The position numbers and the translations under genes are program-made. Below the pieces are notes generated by a model. It saw only the letters and a program-made list of their open reading frames with translations. It did no database searches and had not been told where the DNA came from. Positions 20,887 to 31,615 of a DNA stretch of 64,000 nt are shown here, piece by piece (within the stretch, counting starts at the first letter, position 1; each line of letters starts with the position of its first letter). Source of the DNA: Tridacna crocea (Eukaryota; Mollusca; Bivalvia; Cardiida; Cardiidae); the NCBI GenBank assembly GCA_943736015.1, contig OX031061.1, forward strand, positions 18,795,290 to 18,859,289, read 5' to 3'.

Positions 20887-21045
20887 TTAACCTCTTAATG
20901 AACCGTTCAATGTTTTAACGACCCCGAGAAAGAAGCCTGAGCAAAAGTATTGTAAAAAAGAAAATGTCTTGGTGAACAACATTTTCTCCTTTATCGCAAT
21001 GCTTTCTATTCTTTCAAAGACAACTTTCTTAACTTCAGCCACACT
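20887..21045 (-). repeat. TT1 element, decayed
   Basis: gacccc gagaaagaagcc followed by gaaaatgtcttggtgaac and acattttctcc; the hairpin is imperfect. Confidence 0.55.
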
Positions 21046-21059
21046 GAAATATCCATCTA

Positions 21060-21240
21060 CACATGAGCCATGCTCTGTGAAAAGGGGAATTAATGCATTT
21101 GTGAAAAGTATGGAACCAGGCAAGCCTGCGCACTCTGAACAGGCTGCCCTAGGCCCAAATTTTTTGCTATTGGTTAATTTATTGTACGTCCAAGGACCAT
21201 TCCACATTCTCACATTTTACACATATATGTAGTTTCCGTC
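21060..21240. repeat. Dispersed repeat (same family as 32880 and 10125)
   Basis: gagccatgctctgtgaaaag, tttttgctattggttaattt and gtccaaggaccatt recur at 32880-33000 and, in part, at 10125. Confidence 0.5.
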
Positions 21241-22352
21241 TCGTGTAGGATGGATCGGAGATCACGTGGCACAAAGCTTGGAGTCTGATCCTTGATCTAC
21301 CCTACCCGTTTACAGAAACAATAATTATAAAATTGTTTAATTATTTGTTCTAGCACTGACTGGAAATTTCCAATTCTTCCATCAAGTAATTTAGAGGGAT
21401 TATGCAAATGGTATTCATGTACTTTCCTTCTATATGCTTTATTACAATGATATGAAATACTCTCACATTCTCATCAGCTTAGATCAACCAAGTTTTTTGT
21501 TACCAAATCAATACCTGCTGAAATTTTGTACCAAAATCAGCCTAGATATTTTTCAACTACGGTCTTTTTTCTCTCTGTAAACAACAATACTTTTGTTTTC
21601 ATGCTCGTTCTCGTTTATTTACATGCACAAGATTCAGCTGCTTCTTTATAACAAATATAAATAACCCAGAATACAGTCAGAGCGATCCTACTTTTAAAGT
21701 ACACGAAACTAGCTACAAACTGTAATTTTTAAATACGTTTTAGGAATTACCTGTTTTATGGCTGAATCTAGAACAAAGTCTTACCAATCATGTAGAATTT
21801 GTAAAATGTTTTGCACTGTCGTTAAATAAGATATGATAGTTGTTATCGAATGGTCATGTCTTAGTGTCGTTTGTAAATATTGCTGTATATATGTGAAACT
21901 CTAATGAATGTTTATCGAAATTATACTTATGCATATGAAATAGTAGAGAATCATGAAAAGACTATTAAAATTTACTCGTCCATCTATTTTATTTGTGAAT
22001 CAAACTCCCAATCTTAGTCTTTATATCTAATTGTTTTCCACGTATGATTTGAAATGATTTAAACTGTATGAACGCTAGGAGCTGTATGCTTTTAAGTCGG
22101 AAATAAAACGTTATGCTATGCTATCATATTGACCCATTTTTTTTTTTCGGAGTGACGGGCGGAACAATCTAACTCGGGGCGACATTTTTCGCCACAGCCT
22201 TGAACAAGTTTCCGAATCCTCTGCCTTCTGACCGTACAACCAATACAGTGTAATGTAAGAAAGAGGACTATACATCCGTAATTACGCGATTGATTGCATG
22301 GCATAATTCATGACAGACAAGCACTAAGCACCCAATTCCTAAAGCATGGTTC
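21241..22352. other. Gene-free AT-rich spacer
   Basis: No protein-like frame and no assigned repeat. Confidence 0.35.
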
Positions 22353-22620
22353 ATATGGCCTGCAACACGCGGAAAGGGGTATTCGGATATTTGCGTAAAG
22401 TGTCGTCTCGGATCAGCCTGCGCAGTTCGCGCAGGCTGATCCGAGACGGCACTTTACGACTACATTAGATTTTGTGATACATTAGACTTGCGCAAAACAG
22501 AAAATTACTTAAAAACGGAAAGTGCCGTCTCGGATCATCCTGCGCGGACTGCGCAGGCTGATCCGAGACGACACTTTACGCAGATATCCGAATGTCTCTT
22601 TTCGCGTGTTGCAAGCCATA
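22353..22620 (-). mobile_element. GC-hairpin element
   Basis: gcctgcaacacgcggaaagg to cgcgtgttgcaagccatat. Two internal hairpins (gatcagcctgcgcagttcgc; gatcatcctgcgcggactgc). The spacer between them is inverted relative to 10390. Confidence 0.8.
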
Positions 22621-22685
22621 TGGCCTGCAACACGCGAAAAGGGGCATTCGGACAGACTGTTCCGAGACGACACTATGCCGAAAGT
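22617..22685 (+). repeat. GC-hairpin element, left-end fragment in tandem
   Basis: A second left end (gcctgcaacacgcgaaaagg) starts exactly where the previous copy ends, then breaks off after ccgagacgacact. Confidence 0.65.
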
Positions 22686-22935
22686 CTAAAAGCCCATATT
22701 TGCATGCTGTGCAGACCGATATTTCAAATACCTTCCTTCTTGGGATCTTTAAAACATGAAATCAACTGCTAAAGGGTAAAACCATTTGGTTTATATAATT
22801 TTGCAAGCCTTTCTACGTCTGTATTTCATAGTTCGAATCGAGAATATCTAGATTTGACTGCAAGTTGACTTTAGATCGGTGCTTCTACAAGATACAAAAT
22901 AAATCACTACACAAAGGAAAAGTAGTGCATACCTC

Positions 22936-23211
22936 TTAGGGTTCTTCCGCCAGCTCAAGAAGATTTTCTTTGACACAAATATTACACGTTGGTTGTACCA
23001 CTCGGCATAAACTGCATATTTCGTCTTCGTCATACGCGTTTGGAATGTCGGAGCGTTTGCCAAAGAATAAACTGTTCATATTTGGGTTTACTCCACGACG
23101 ACCAAACAACAGGGGTTTGTTTGGTGCCATTCTGCCGGAAGTGACTTCTGACCAGGCTAGAAGTATCAGCGTCATGAGAAATAGAACCGCAAGACAGCTT
23201 CGTGTATTCAT
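22936..23211 (-). CDS. Neuropeptide precursor, FFamide/SIFamide-like
   Basis: A 91-aa secreted precursor. Residues 1-26 form a signal peptide (MNTRSC, then a hydrophobic LAVLFLMTLILLAW core). Two amidation/cleavage sites follow: APNKPLLFGRR and GVNPNMNSLFFGKR. Prohormone convertase and amidating enzyme processing would give a peptide ending LLF-amide and one ending NSLFF-amide. The tail DEDEICSLCRVVQPTCNICV has four cysteines, recalling the cysteine-bearing C-terminal peptide of SIFamide precursors. Mature peptides would act on a GPCR after release from neurons. A stop codon (TAG) lies immediately before the ATG, and an acceptor-like tatctgtttatag ends there, so a 5' UTR intron is likely. A donor (taagag|gtatgc) sits just after the stop. 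The processing logic is visible in the sequence; the family name is recalled and not searched. Confidence 0.82.
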   Translation of the reverse strand: MNTRSCLAVLFLMTLILLAWSEVTSGRMAPNKPLLFGRRGVNPNMNSLFFGKRSDIPNAYDEDEICSLCRVVQPTCNICVKENLLELAEEP

Positions 23212-24282
23212 CTATAAACAGATAGAATGAAACTACATGTAACACCATAAAGTTAGTAGACACAAAAGTTAAGGGGACATACGGAATTGTTTCAATTCTC
23301 GATTTCTGAAGAATGTGTCATTGTTCCAGCGAGATCAGAGGATGGCTTTGTTGATTGATCAGCTGCTCACTTTGACGGAAACATTGCCCATGGCTCTGTA
23401 AAATATTCAGTCATGCAGTCATGGTTATTTTAAAAGCTTCCGGTTCCCAGTAGTTAGTTGTAAAACTGGTATCAGGATAAACAGGTCCCAGGTATACATT
23501 ATCAACATTTCATTGCAAATAAAAAGTTTTTACAAACGTCGACAAGATTATGAATGAAAAAAAAAACAAAAACCTTCGCAATACAATATCAATAATACCA
23601 GAATTTCACTAAACAATTTATTCTTTTGAACAATTATTGTAAATACTGTAGTCAACAACCTTCTTTGTTCTTTCCAGTAATTGTCTTACATCAACAGTGT
23701 TATAAGTTTAGAAAAAGTTGAAGAGGTGGGGACTCTTTACAGTAAATCACGCAAGAAGTTTCCATGGTAGTTACGTGTACACCATTTTGATGTCGATTTT
23801 AGTGACAACAATTACAAAATTGTTCACCATTAGGAATGTACTTTTGTAATGCATTGTTAAGTCTAATTTACACACAGACGGCCATTTCCTTCTGATTACT
23901 TTTTATTTAGAAAACATCAGAGACGGTTCTAATATAACATGTACGGTCAGTTGAAATGACAAATAACTGCAATTCAGGGATATGGCAATGGAATCCACCA
24001 AATAAAAAAAAGGCAGATCAAACTGCATATTCCGTTCGATCTGACTCTTCGTTATTTTCAAATGCATACTCCATTTTTGTGTGGCACATGATAGACGTCT
24101 TTTTAAACCTTAATTTTCGATGGGCAAAGCGAGACCGTCTAATTTTGGGAGAATTATGATTTTTCACAAAAAGGTCCCACGGGATTAACCCACGCACTTC
24201 TCTCGTCTTTGACATAGTTTCTGAATAGGGACAGTGATTGGCGATATCCTGGATTTGTATAAACTTGATTCCATTTGAAGTT
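23212..24282. other. Region upstream of the neuropeptide gene
   Basis: Would hold the intron, 5' UTR exon and promoter of the minus-strand neuropeptide gene. No TATA box, exon or repeat could be placed with confidence. Confidence 0.3.
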
Positions 24283-24506
24283 TTAACCCTTTATCTCACG
24301 ACACAGTCTTAGGCTGGTCTTTAGCAAAAGCATCTATGTACGCCAAAATCAAATAAATCTCAAACAGTTTATTAATTTCTTAGTAGAAAACATAGCGGAA
24401 CAAGGAGCAAATGCTAGCAACCAGCATTTTCTCCTGTTCCACAGTGTTGTAAAAACCTCTCTCCCCAAGGTTCAATAAAACTAGTGATTGCTTCATAAGG
24501 GTTTAA
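24283..24506 (+). mobile_element. TT1 hairpin element
   Basis: TTAACCCTTTATCTCACGAC to ataagggtttaa. Palindrome aacaaggagcaaatgctagc / ccagcattttctcctgtt keeps the paired caagg/cctg-like change. Confidence 0.8.
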
Positions 24507-25257
24507 CTCGTATAATTACCAGGCATTCATGAAAAATCAAGATCGTTTCATACCCAAATATTTCAACAGAAATACATGTATCTTGAAACCTGTGAAAATT
24601 CAAACGTAAAAGGAATTCTATTAGAAATCACAAACCTTCCTGAAAGTAATGTTTTCCTATTTACTTATATGGTGTTAAACCTACTACTAGTATTTATTCT
24701 ATTCAATGCCCCGCCTCCTTCTCCCTCCTTGTAGAAATGTAAAATTTTACGTATTTAATTTTTTTCAAACAACTTTCCTGTTCTAGAAGTGAGATATGGT
24801 ACCAGGAAATATACAAACAAAAAGAATTAAGTTACGTTAGATTTCAATCAATAAATTCATGATTTTAAAACGATAACATACATGTATATTAGCTTTGATG
24901 ATTGATATAATATCAAATATTTTCGGTATCGTACAAATTAATCGAGTTGATTAAATAATTTGGATAAAAACGGCCGACTTTTTATGTTGTTTGCAGTGAG
25001 CAAAGATATAAACCGATTGCTATTAGTTTTAATTATTCATCAAACGTCCAGATTGAAAAGTATTTTCTCCTTTACCCCCGCCCCCCCTACCCCCCCTTCA
25101 AAGCTGTTGGTCATTTTAGTAGGGGTTTAGTGCAAAATACGAAAAAAAAACTTTATTTAGTAACGCTTGGTCCTTTAACGTGCTCAGTGTATAGCACCGT
25201 CACAGTGAAAGTCGATTAACAAGCTCATCCGACAGATAATTAGTAATTTTAAGATAG
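24507..25257. other. Gene-free AT-rich spacer
   Basis: Nothing recognised; contains C-rich runs at 25075-25100. Confidence 0.35.
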
Positions 25258-25340
25258 CTGGACATGGGAATTGAAGCCAGACCCTCATATACCCGCAGAT
25301 TACAAATCCCGTGCCCTACCACTTGAGCCAAATCCGACTG
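25258..25340 (-). repeat. tRNA-like sequence (SINE head or tRNA relic)
   Basis: On the minus strand: A-box-like tttggctcaagtggtagg, anticodon-arm-like gggatttgtaatct and B-box-like ggcttcaattccc. The acceptor arms do not pair well, so not called as a functional tRNA. Confidence 0.5.
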
Positions 25341-25448
25341 ACATATGATGGAGAGAATCATTACAAAACATATATATCAAACTGAAACCGTGATATCGCA
25401 TGGGACTGGGACGGCATTCTGTCAGTCTTAACTTCAGGAAGCCAAAAG

Positions 25449-25828
25449 TTAAACCCTACTAATCAAACAATCTAGCGTTGAGGACCCCACAGAAAATGCC
25501 TTGTGAAAGCATTGTTGGAAAAGGAGAAAATGCTGGTAATCAGCATTTTCTCCTTTTCCAACTTTGTTTTCGGCCAACAAAAAATAAAACAAAACAACAA
25601 CAACAACAAAACCGTCAGAGTAACGTTAGAGAGATGTGAAATTTATCTTCTATTGATAATTTTAAGCTAGATTAGTCTTAAAATTGTGTCAAATTCATTT
25701 CAACAACACTTTTCATCTTTTAAAGGAAAAAACAACAACATAATTTGGGCTATATTTATTTTGATTTTTCATCTGCGACTGCTTTTAATTCGGACATGCT
25801 CAGAATTTTGAAATCTGGTAAAAATAAC
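25449..25828 (-). mobile_element. TT1 element with internal insertion
   Basis: Left end TTAAACCCTACTAATC. The palindrome carries a mirrored change (ttggaaaagg / ccttttccaa). The right part (ctgcgactgcttttaattcg, gaaatctggtaaaa) is pushed away by about 150 bases containing a (CAA)n tract. Confidence 0.7.
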
Positions 25829-26004
25829 TCATAGAGGACAAACGCACCACTAACCGTAATATGGATGAAAATCGATGTTCGTAGGAAGGCTAAAAAGTCA
25901 AATTATTAAAATTTCGGTTTTAATTTTTGACACACACACTAACACACAAAAATCGGCTTTGAATTGAAGTGTGTGAACTGTATCGACGAGCTCCTTATAT
26001 TTGC

Positions 26005-26040
<36 letters not shown>
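26005..26040. repeat. (GA)n microsatellite
   Basis: About seventeen GA dinucleotides. Confidence 0.9.
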
Positions 26041-26043
<3 letters not shown>

Positions 26044-26319
26044 AGGGCATGAAAATACATTGCTAGTTAGTTTAACATATTTATTTTACATCGATTGAGA
26101 AACAAGTTCTTTGAACTTATACTAATCTCTCTCGATTCTGCTCGAAAGAATAACAGAATCACACAAATACTGAAATTCCAATCTTTCACTTTGCTAAACA
26201 GAAGAGAACAGAACACAAACTTTAATGACGAATACCAGTCGTACAAGGCCATTTTTAAAAACAAAGTGAGAAATATATAACGTGATATCTCAATAGATAT
26301 ACATATAAACAATAAATAA

Positions 26320-26700
26320 CAAATTATATGGAGAATGGACTAACACAGAATATATATAGAAAATAAAAACAAAAATAGGTTGTATCAATCAATGTAGAAA
26401 ATTCGGTTAAGTCGAAGAACTCAGAAAGTTATGACTTTGTTTCGTTGCATGGAAATTAAATTTGCCCAAATTAATCAAAACTGAGTTTATTCCTTGTATA
26501 TAAAAGGTTGATAAAACTTTTTAATGAACTTTACTCTTAAATCTTAAAAAAAAACTTTACAAACGAGAATAAAATGAAATTCGTCTTCTGTCTCTGGTTC
26601 GTTACAAAACTGACAGTCGTTCGTTTCGGGGAAGTCTTTTCGGTCTTTATGCTCTGAAAACCACCAGCGTACATTCTAACAATGTCTCAATAGTTTTCTA
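26320..26700 (-). pseudogene. LINE retrotransposon 3'-end relic
   Basis: The minus strand at 26573-26641 reads FPETNDCQFCNEPETEDEFH and then FILVCK, the Cys/His knuckle (CxxC..H....C) typical of the C-terminus of many LINE ORF2 proteins. A degraded frame follows (LRVKFIKKFYQPF). Stops interrupt both sides. The clade cannot be assigned. Confidence 0.45.
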
Positions 26701-27023
26701 GTTTGTTTCATGTTAAATGCATGCTGAAAAGCCATGTTAAGAAGAAAATCAAGAAACTTTTTGTTTTTCGTCTTTTGTTAAACGGGTCATATTTTTGCCT
26801 GTCTTTGTTCATGTTCTCGTCAAATCTTTTCAAAGACGGGAACGAGGTCAAACAATGATACCTAGGATTCTCTAAAAAGCCTGTGTGGCATATCAAAAAA
26901 CGGCTTTGACAGAAATAGCCCATACATCTTTGTGTGCAAACCAAATTGTTTTGCATGTTCTGAGATTTTACAGTGTTAAGACGGAATAAACTTATGAGCA
27001 GAAAATTATTTGCATTATCATAA

Positions 27024-27292
27024 TTGGAGTGCAACACGCGAAAAGGGTCATTCGGACATTTGCGTAAAGTGTCGTCTCTGATCAGCGTGTGCACTCCGCA
27101 CAGGCTAATCCGAAACGACACTTTCCGATTTTATGTGATTTTCTGTTTTACCCAAGTTTACTGTAACACAAAATCTAATGTAGTCGTAAAGTGCCGTCTC
27201 GGATTAGCCTGCGCGGACTGCGCAGGCTAATCCGGGACGACACTTTACGCAAATGTCCGAATGCACCTTTTCGCGTGTTGTACTCCATATAA
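27024..27292 (+). mobile_element. GC-hairpin element
   Basis: Very close to 10390-10665, including gtgtcgtctctgatcag, the spacer with cttttaccc..ctgtaacacaaaatc, and the second hairpin gattagcctgcgcggactgc. Same orientation. Confidence 0.85.
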
Positions 27293-27590
27293 TGAAAAAA
27301 AATCTTGCAAGACTGAAGTCGAGGACATGTGATCCTTTGATTTTTTTTTAGTATTGTACTAGAAGTGTTTATTTCGTTTATGGTCGCACTTTATATGTTT
27401 TGTATACTGAAACTGACATTAACTCCAAACTACCTACACTAACGTTTCAGGGGATTAAAACAGATTGGTTCCTTTTTTTTGCCAGGTGTTGAAGGTGAAG
27501 AGAATTGACATTCTGATATAAAAATATCGTTAGAACGCGACTGTTTACTTTTAGCTGTGGGAAAACAAACAGACAAATCTACAAAAATAG

Positions 27591-27660
27591 TGGCCTCCAA
27601 ACCCAAGATCTGCAGAAACCATAATTCTAACAACTCTACCATCTGAGCTACACTTGGGAA
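27591..27660 (-). repeat. tRNA-like sequence (SINE head)
   Basis: On the minus strand gtgtagctcagatggtagag (A box) and cttgggtttggaggcc (B-box-like) are about 35 bases apart. Confidence 0.5.
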
Positions 27661-27677
27661 ACTATCATTTATCTCTA

Positions 27678-27906
27678 TTAACCCTTTCCCAAACGACAAA
27701 CTTTTGGACTATACCAAATTGAAAGTATTTGCAGACGACAATTCAACTCTTGCTGAAAAGATTATTTCCGTCTATGATATGGTAGAAAACATTGTGGGAA
27801 AAGGAGAAAATGCTGGTTACCAGCATTTTCTCCTTTTCCCACAATGTTTTCAAAAGGCTACTATTCCAGACCCGTAAAAACCAGGGATTGATTGGGAAAT
27901 GGTTAA
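27678..27906 (+). mobile_element. TT1 element, first of a three-element chain
   Basis: TTAACCCTTTCCCAAACGAC to attgggaaatggttaa. Perfect central palindrome. The right TTAA at 27903-27906 is shared with the next element. Confidence 0.92.
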
Positions 27907-28113
27907 ATCTTATCCTGCTAGATCTGTATCACTAAAATGAAATTTTGAGATCGGTTATAAAAACCCTAATTTTGCTTTTTCAAAAATATGATATGGGGAA
28001 TAGTATCTCCTTCTCGGACAAAGTAGATCCAAGATCAGACTGCACGTTCTGTGCGGTCTGATCTTGATCTACTTTGTCCGCAAAAGGTCAGTGAGTCGTG
28101 CTTAGCGGCTTAA
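27903..28113. mobile_element. TT3 element, middle of the chain
   Basis: ttaaatcttatcctgctaga, hairpin gatcagactgcacgttctgt, then ccgcaaaaggtcagtgagtc and cggcttaa. Its two TTAA ends are those of its neighbours. Confidence 0.88.
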
Positions 28114-28337
28114 CCCTTTCCCAAACGACACATTTTGGACCCTTCCAAACCGAAAGAGTTTGCAGACGACAATTTCATATTTGGAGAAAATGGCAGAAAA
28201 TTCTCAAAAAGGGTAGGAAACACTGTGGGAAAAGGAGAAATTGCTCGTTACGAGCAATTTCTCCTTTTCCCACAGTGTTTTCAAAAGACTTTTACTGCAG
28301 ACACGTAAAAACCAGGGCTTGTTTGGGAAAGGGTTAA
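28110..28337 (+). mobile_element. TT1/TT2 intermediate element, last of the chain
   Basis: Ends are TT1-like (TTAACCCTTTCCCAAACGAC). The palindrome combines the TT1 outer arm (tgtgggaaaaggagaaa) with the TT2 inner arm (ttgctcgttacgagcaa), perfectly mirrored. Confidence 0.9.
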
Positions 28338-28600
28338 AAGTTAAAAATCGTGCACTGGCAGAAAGGGGGTGGAAATTCCCACATGATGCATTATAGCTAG
28401 GAAGGCATCAAATACCTACGGATCCATAAATTACATTTTTGTATAACATTTTGTCTAACAACGGGCCAAATCCAGAGGTAGATTTTTCCTTATACATGCA
28501 GAAAATTTATCAGTGCAAAAAGTATCGACCCATGTCAGCCTGGGCGGACTGCCAAGGCTGACATGGGTTGCTATTTTTTTGCAAATTCATTAAACACTCT
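28338..28600. repeat. Dispersed repeat with small hairpin
   Basis: Shares tggcagaaagggggtgg and attttgtctaacaac blocks with 10125-10389. Includes the hairpin catgtcagcctgggcgg / ccaaggctgacatg at 28529-28567. Confidence 0.5.
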
Positions 28601-29178
28601 TGTACACAGGGCAAGGCTCAAATGTAATTTGAGTTTACTCACCAACGACTGTCAGATTACTAAAGAAATAAGAAAATTTTACGAAAAACTGAAAAGTAAC
28701 TATGTAATTCTTCGAATTTTCTACGTCAATTTTTATTTATGGTTTTATAGACGTAGCTTCACGCGAAGAAAACTTAAAGTGCCAGTCTTATTGCGTTTTT
28801 CTCAAAAAAATAATTTGTGAAGCAAAATCTGGTAAGATGACATTCAAAATAATTTCAATGTTATACTGCGCAAGTAATATAGCGATTAAAATCAGTCTGA
28901 TAAAATATACATAGGTGTACACAAAGTACAAGATTTGCTAAAATCCAGTTATCATTTTGAATTTACGAAAGTTTAAGTTTTACCTTTTTATCTATGCTCC
29001 TAGTTAGATCTACCTTGCCAGACTCCAAATATTAATGAAAGAATAAGAAGAACAGGCTCCAAATTTATACCATAGGGAACACTCCGCCAATAGGAAGGAC
29101 GTTTTTACGATGACGTCATATTGCGGAGGCAGAGATTACGAAGAAATTTCCGAGGCCAAAAGTCAAGCATACCCGTCA
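28601..29178. other. Gene-free spacer
   Basis: An 85-codon frame at 28563-28820 has no recognisable family. A consensus CRE-like tgacgtca at 29111 lacks any nearby gene start. Confidence 0.35.
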
Positions 29179-29387
29179 TTAACTCTTTTGGCACCAGAGA
29201 TGAAATAGTTGGGCTTTTGCGGACGGTATAGATCAAGATCAGACTGTACAGAACGTGCAGTCTGATCTTGGATCTATACGGTCCGCGTGTTTAGTCAAGA
29301 CTTTAAAATCCTTTCTGACTTTCAGTGGATGGAATATTTCGCCATCGAAAAATGTCAAGTTTTTATATCTAGAGGTTAAAGAGTTAA
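29179..29387. mobile_element. TT3-related element with TT1-like ends
   Basis: TTAACTCTTTTGGC to aaagagttaa. Core hairpin gatcaagatcagactgtaca / tgcagtctgatcttggatc. Hybrid of TT1-type termini and a TT3-type core. Confidence 0.75.
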
Positions 29388-29404
29388 AGATGAGCATTTT
29401 TTGT

Positions 29405-29620
29405 TTAACCCTTTGGCTGCTAAGCGCGACTCACTGACCCTTTGCAGATAGTGTAGATCAAAGATCAGAATGCACTGAACGTGCAGTCTGATCTTTGATC
29501 TACACTGTCTGGTAAGGAGAAATCTTTCCCATAAACATAACTTTGAATGAAACAGCAATATTTGGATCATTAGTATCAAATTGAAAATTAAACTTTAGTT
29601 TCTTAGCAGGATAAGAGGTA
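29405..29620. mobile_element. TT3 element
   Basis: TTAACCCTTTGGCTGCTAAG, tttgcagatagtgtagatca, hairpin, then ttagcaggataagaggtaa. Confidence 0.85.
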
Positions 29621-29693
29621 ATCGTTGGACAGAAATAACGTTGAAGGTGGACAAATAGCAAAACACATGATTAGCGTTAATCCCACCGTATGC

Positions 29694-29790
29694 GACTATG
29701 GGAGTACTTGTATGTTACAGAGACTGTGAACCAAGATCAACCTGCAAGAACGTGCCGATTGATCTTGGCTTACACTTCAGTCTCTCTTTT
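29694..29790. repeat. TT3-like hairpin remnant
   Basis: gaaccaagatcaacctgca / cgattgatcttggcttaca with the family's spacing. Confidence 0.5.
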
Positions 29791-29841
29791 GATGTTTTCA
29801 TTACGGATATGCAATTAACACCTTTTTCTCAGAGCGCATAT

Positions 29842-30046
29842 TTAATCTTTACCAAACGACAAATTTATAGACTGGTCAAAATTAAAAGCATTTGCAGATG
29901 ACAAATTAAATGTGACTGAAGAATCGAAGTTTGATTTGGGAAGGGTAGAAATGCTGGTTACCAGCATTTTCTCCTTTTCTCACAATGTTTTTTAAAGGCT
30001 TCTACCTCAGGGTCGTAAAAAGTCGTCATTGTGTTTAAATGGTTAA
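29842..30046 (+). mobile_element. TT1 element lacking part of the left arm
   Basis: gggtagaaatgctggttacc: about 20 bases of the left arm are gone and the right arm is complete. TTAA at both ends. Confidence 0.82.
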
Positions 30047-30882
30047 ATATATTAGTAGTCAAAATCATTTTTAAACTCGGCAAGGTAAGATTAAGCTTTT
30101 TCAAAAACCGAGTATGAATTCCACTGCAACGGTCTTTTTACCCAAAATTTGTCCCTAGTCTAATTCCAGGAACAAAACGTTTAACACTCAGGGATCAGAT
30201 ATTTTACTAGGTATTTATAAATGGAAAGTTTTTAAGATGAGATGGTCTGGGACTATCGGATCGAGTTTTTAAGATGAGATGGTCTGGAACTATCGGATCG
30301 AAATCGTAGATGTTTCCTATATAGCACGGTCAAGAGGCCTGGAAAAAAGAATACCCCTGGGGTTAATATGGACCCTTTGCAAAGACCAAATACTTTGAAT
30401 TCACTTGCATAGCGAACAATTTAAAACGTCATTTTCGTCAGGAATTACGATCCCTGTATCATTTTTCCCCTGATATACAATGTAACATTTTTAAAGAGAT
30501 CCTTCATCAGAATTGTTCAATGTTTAGCTCATGTGAGCTAAAATAGAGCTCTACAGTGTATGCCCGGGAGGCCAAAATTTATGTTTTAGATTGATACATG
30601 TATAGACAATCCCCTTTACCCTATAACCCACATATTTGGATGGTTATATCACCTATGCACATCATATTCTTCTAAATTGTTCAATTTTGCGCTATGTGCT
30701 CTATAATATTTGGTACTCGAGAGCACTTGGACCAAATTCGCTTTAATGTCGGGGCTTTGTGCCAGAAATGACCTCATCAAAATGAAGAATGGCTCTAAAT
30801 TTATACAAACTTCAAAACATTTCATTCGCTCAGTCTACATGTAAAGGAAACTGGAACAATATCCCCTTTCATGCTAAATAAC
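30047..30882. other. Spacer
   Basis: No gene. Contains the 37-bp duplication listed separately. Confidence 0.35.
30227..30300. repeat. Tandem duplication of 37 bp
   Basis: Two copies of a unit containing gatgagatggtctgg and actatcggatcg, differing at one base. Confidence 0.9.
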
Positions 30883-31109
30883 TTAACCCTTTCCCAAACA
30901 AGCCCTGGTTTTTACGTGTCTGCAGTAAAAGTCTTTTAAAAACACTGTGGGAAAAGGAGAAATTGCTCGTTACGAGCAATTTCTCCTTTTCCCAGTGTTT
31001 TCTACCGTTTTTGAAGAACTTTCTGCCATTTTCTCAAAATCTAAAATTGTCATCTGCAAACTCTTTCAGTTCGGAAGAGTCCAGAGTTTTTCGTTTAGGA
31101 AAGAGTTAA
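30883..31109 (-). mobile_element. TT1/TT2 intermediate element, chained
   Basis: Reverse-oriented relative of 28110 (ctcgttacgag centre, acactgtggg arm; the right arm lacks two c/a bases). The right TTAA 31106-31109 is shared with the next TT3. Confidence 0.88.
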
Positions 31110-31292
31110 AGCATATTTTATAATCGACTGTACAACACCCAAATATTTCTATTTCAAATCTGTGTTTTGGGGAGTAGTATCTTCTTATCAGACATTGTAA
31201 ATCCAAGATCAGACTGCACGTTCTGTGCAGTCTGATCTTGATGTACACTGTCTGCAAAAGGTCAGCGAGTTGGGCTTCGCAGGCTAAGACTT
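31106..31292. mobile_element. TT3 element, chained
   Basis: Hairpin gatcagactgcacgttctgt, then gtctgcaaaaggtcagcgag and a terminal ctaagacttaa. Confidence 0.75.
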
Positions 31293-31615
31293 AATTTCAA
31301 TTTTAACTATAGTAGTTTATTTACGTGGCAAAACTATGGACTCATCTGTATTAAAAGAATTCATTTTGCCCAAGACGAATCAATGAGTTTATCTTCAAAA
31401 TGGTAGATTACGGTTGCGTTGCAGGCGTGGGAGAATACACCTACAGACAAGCATTTTTCCTTTTCCACGGTATTTTCAAAAGCGTGCTTTCCGATAGTTA
31501 TTCTAAAGAAAGAGATAGTCTAGTAAATGATAAATCAAATATCCCATTTACTGTCGGATATTTTGGAAGAAGTGAACCCGATTTCAGCGGTTTCATATAT
31601 TTTAGAAGAGCTGCA

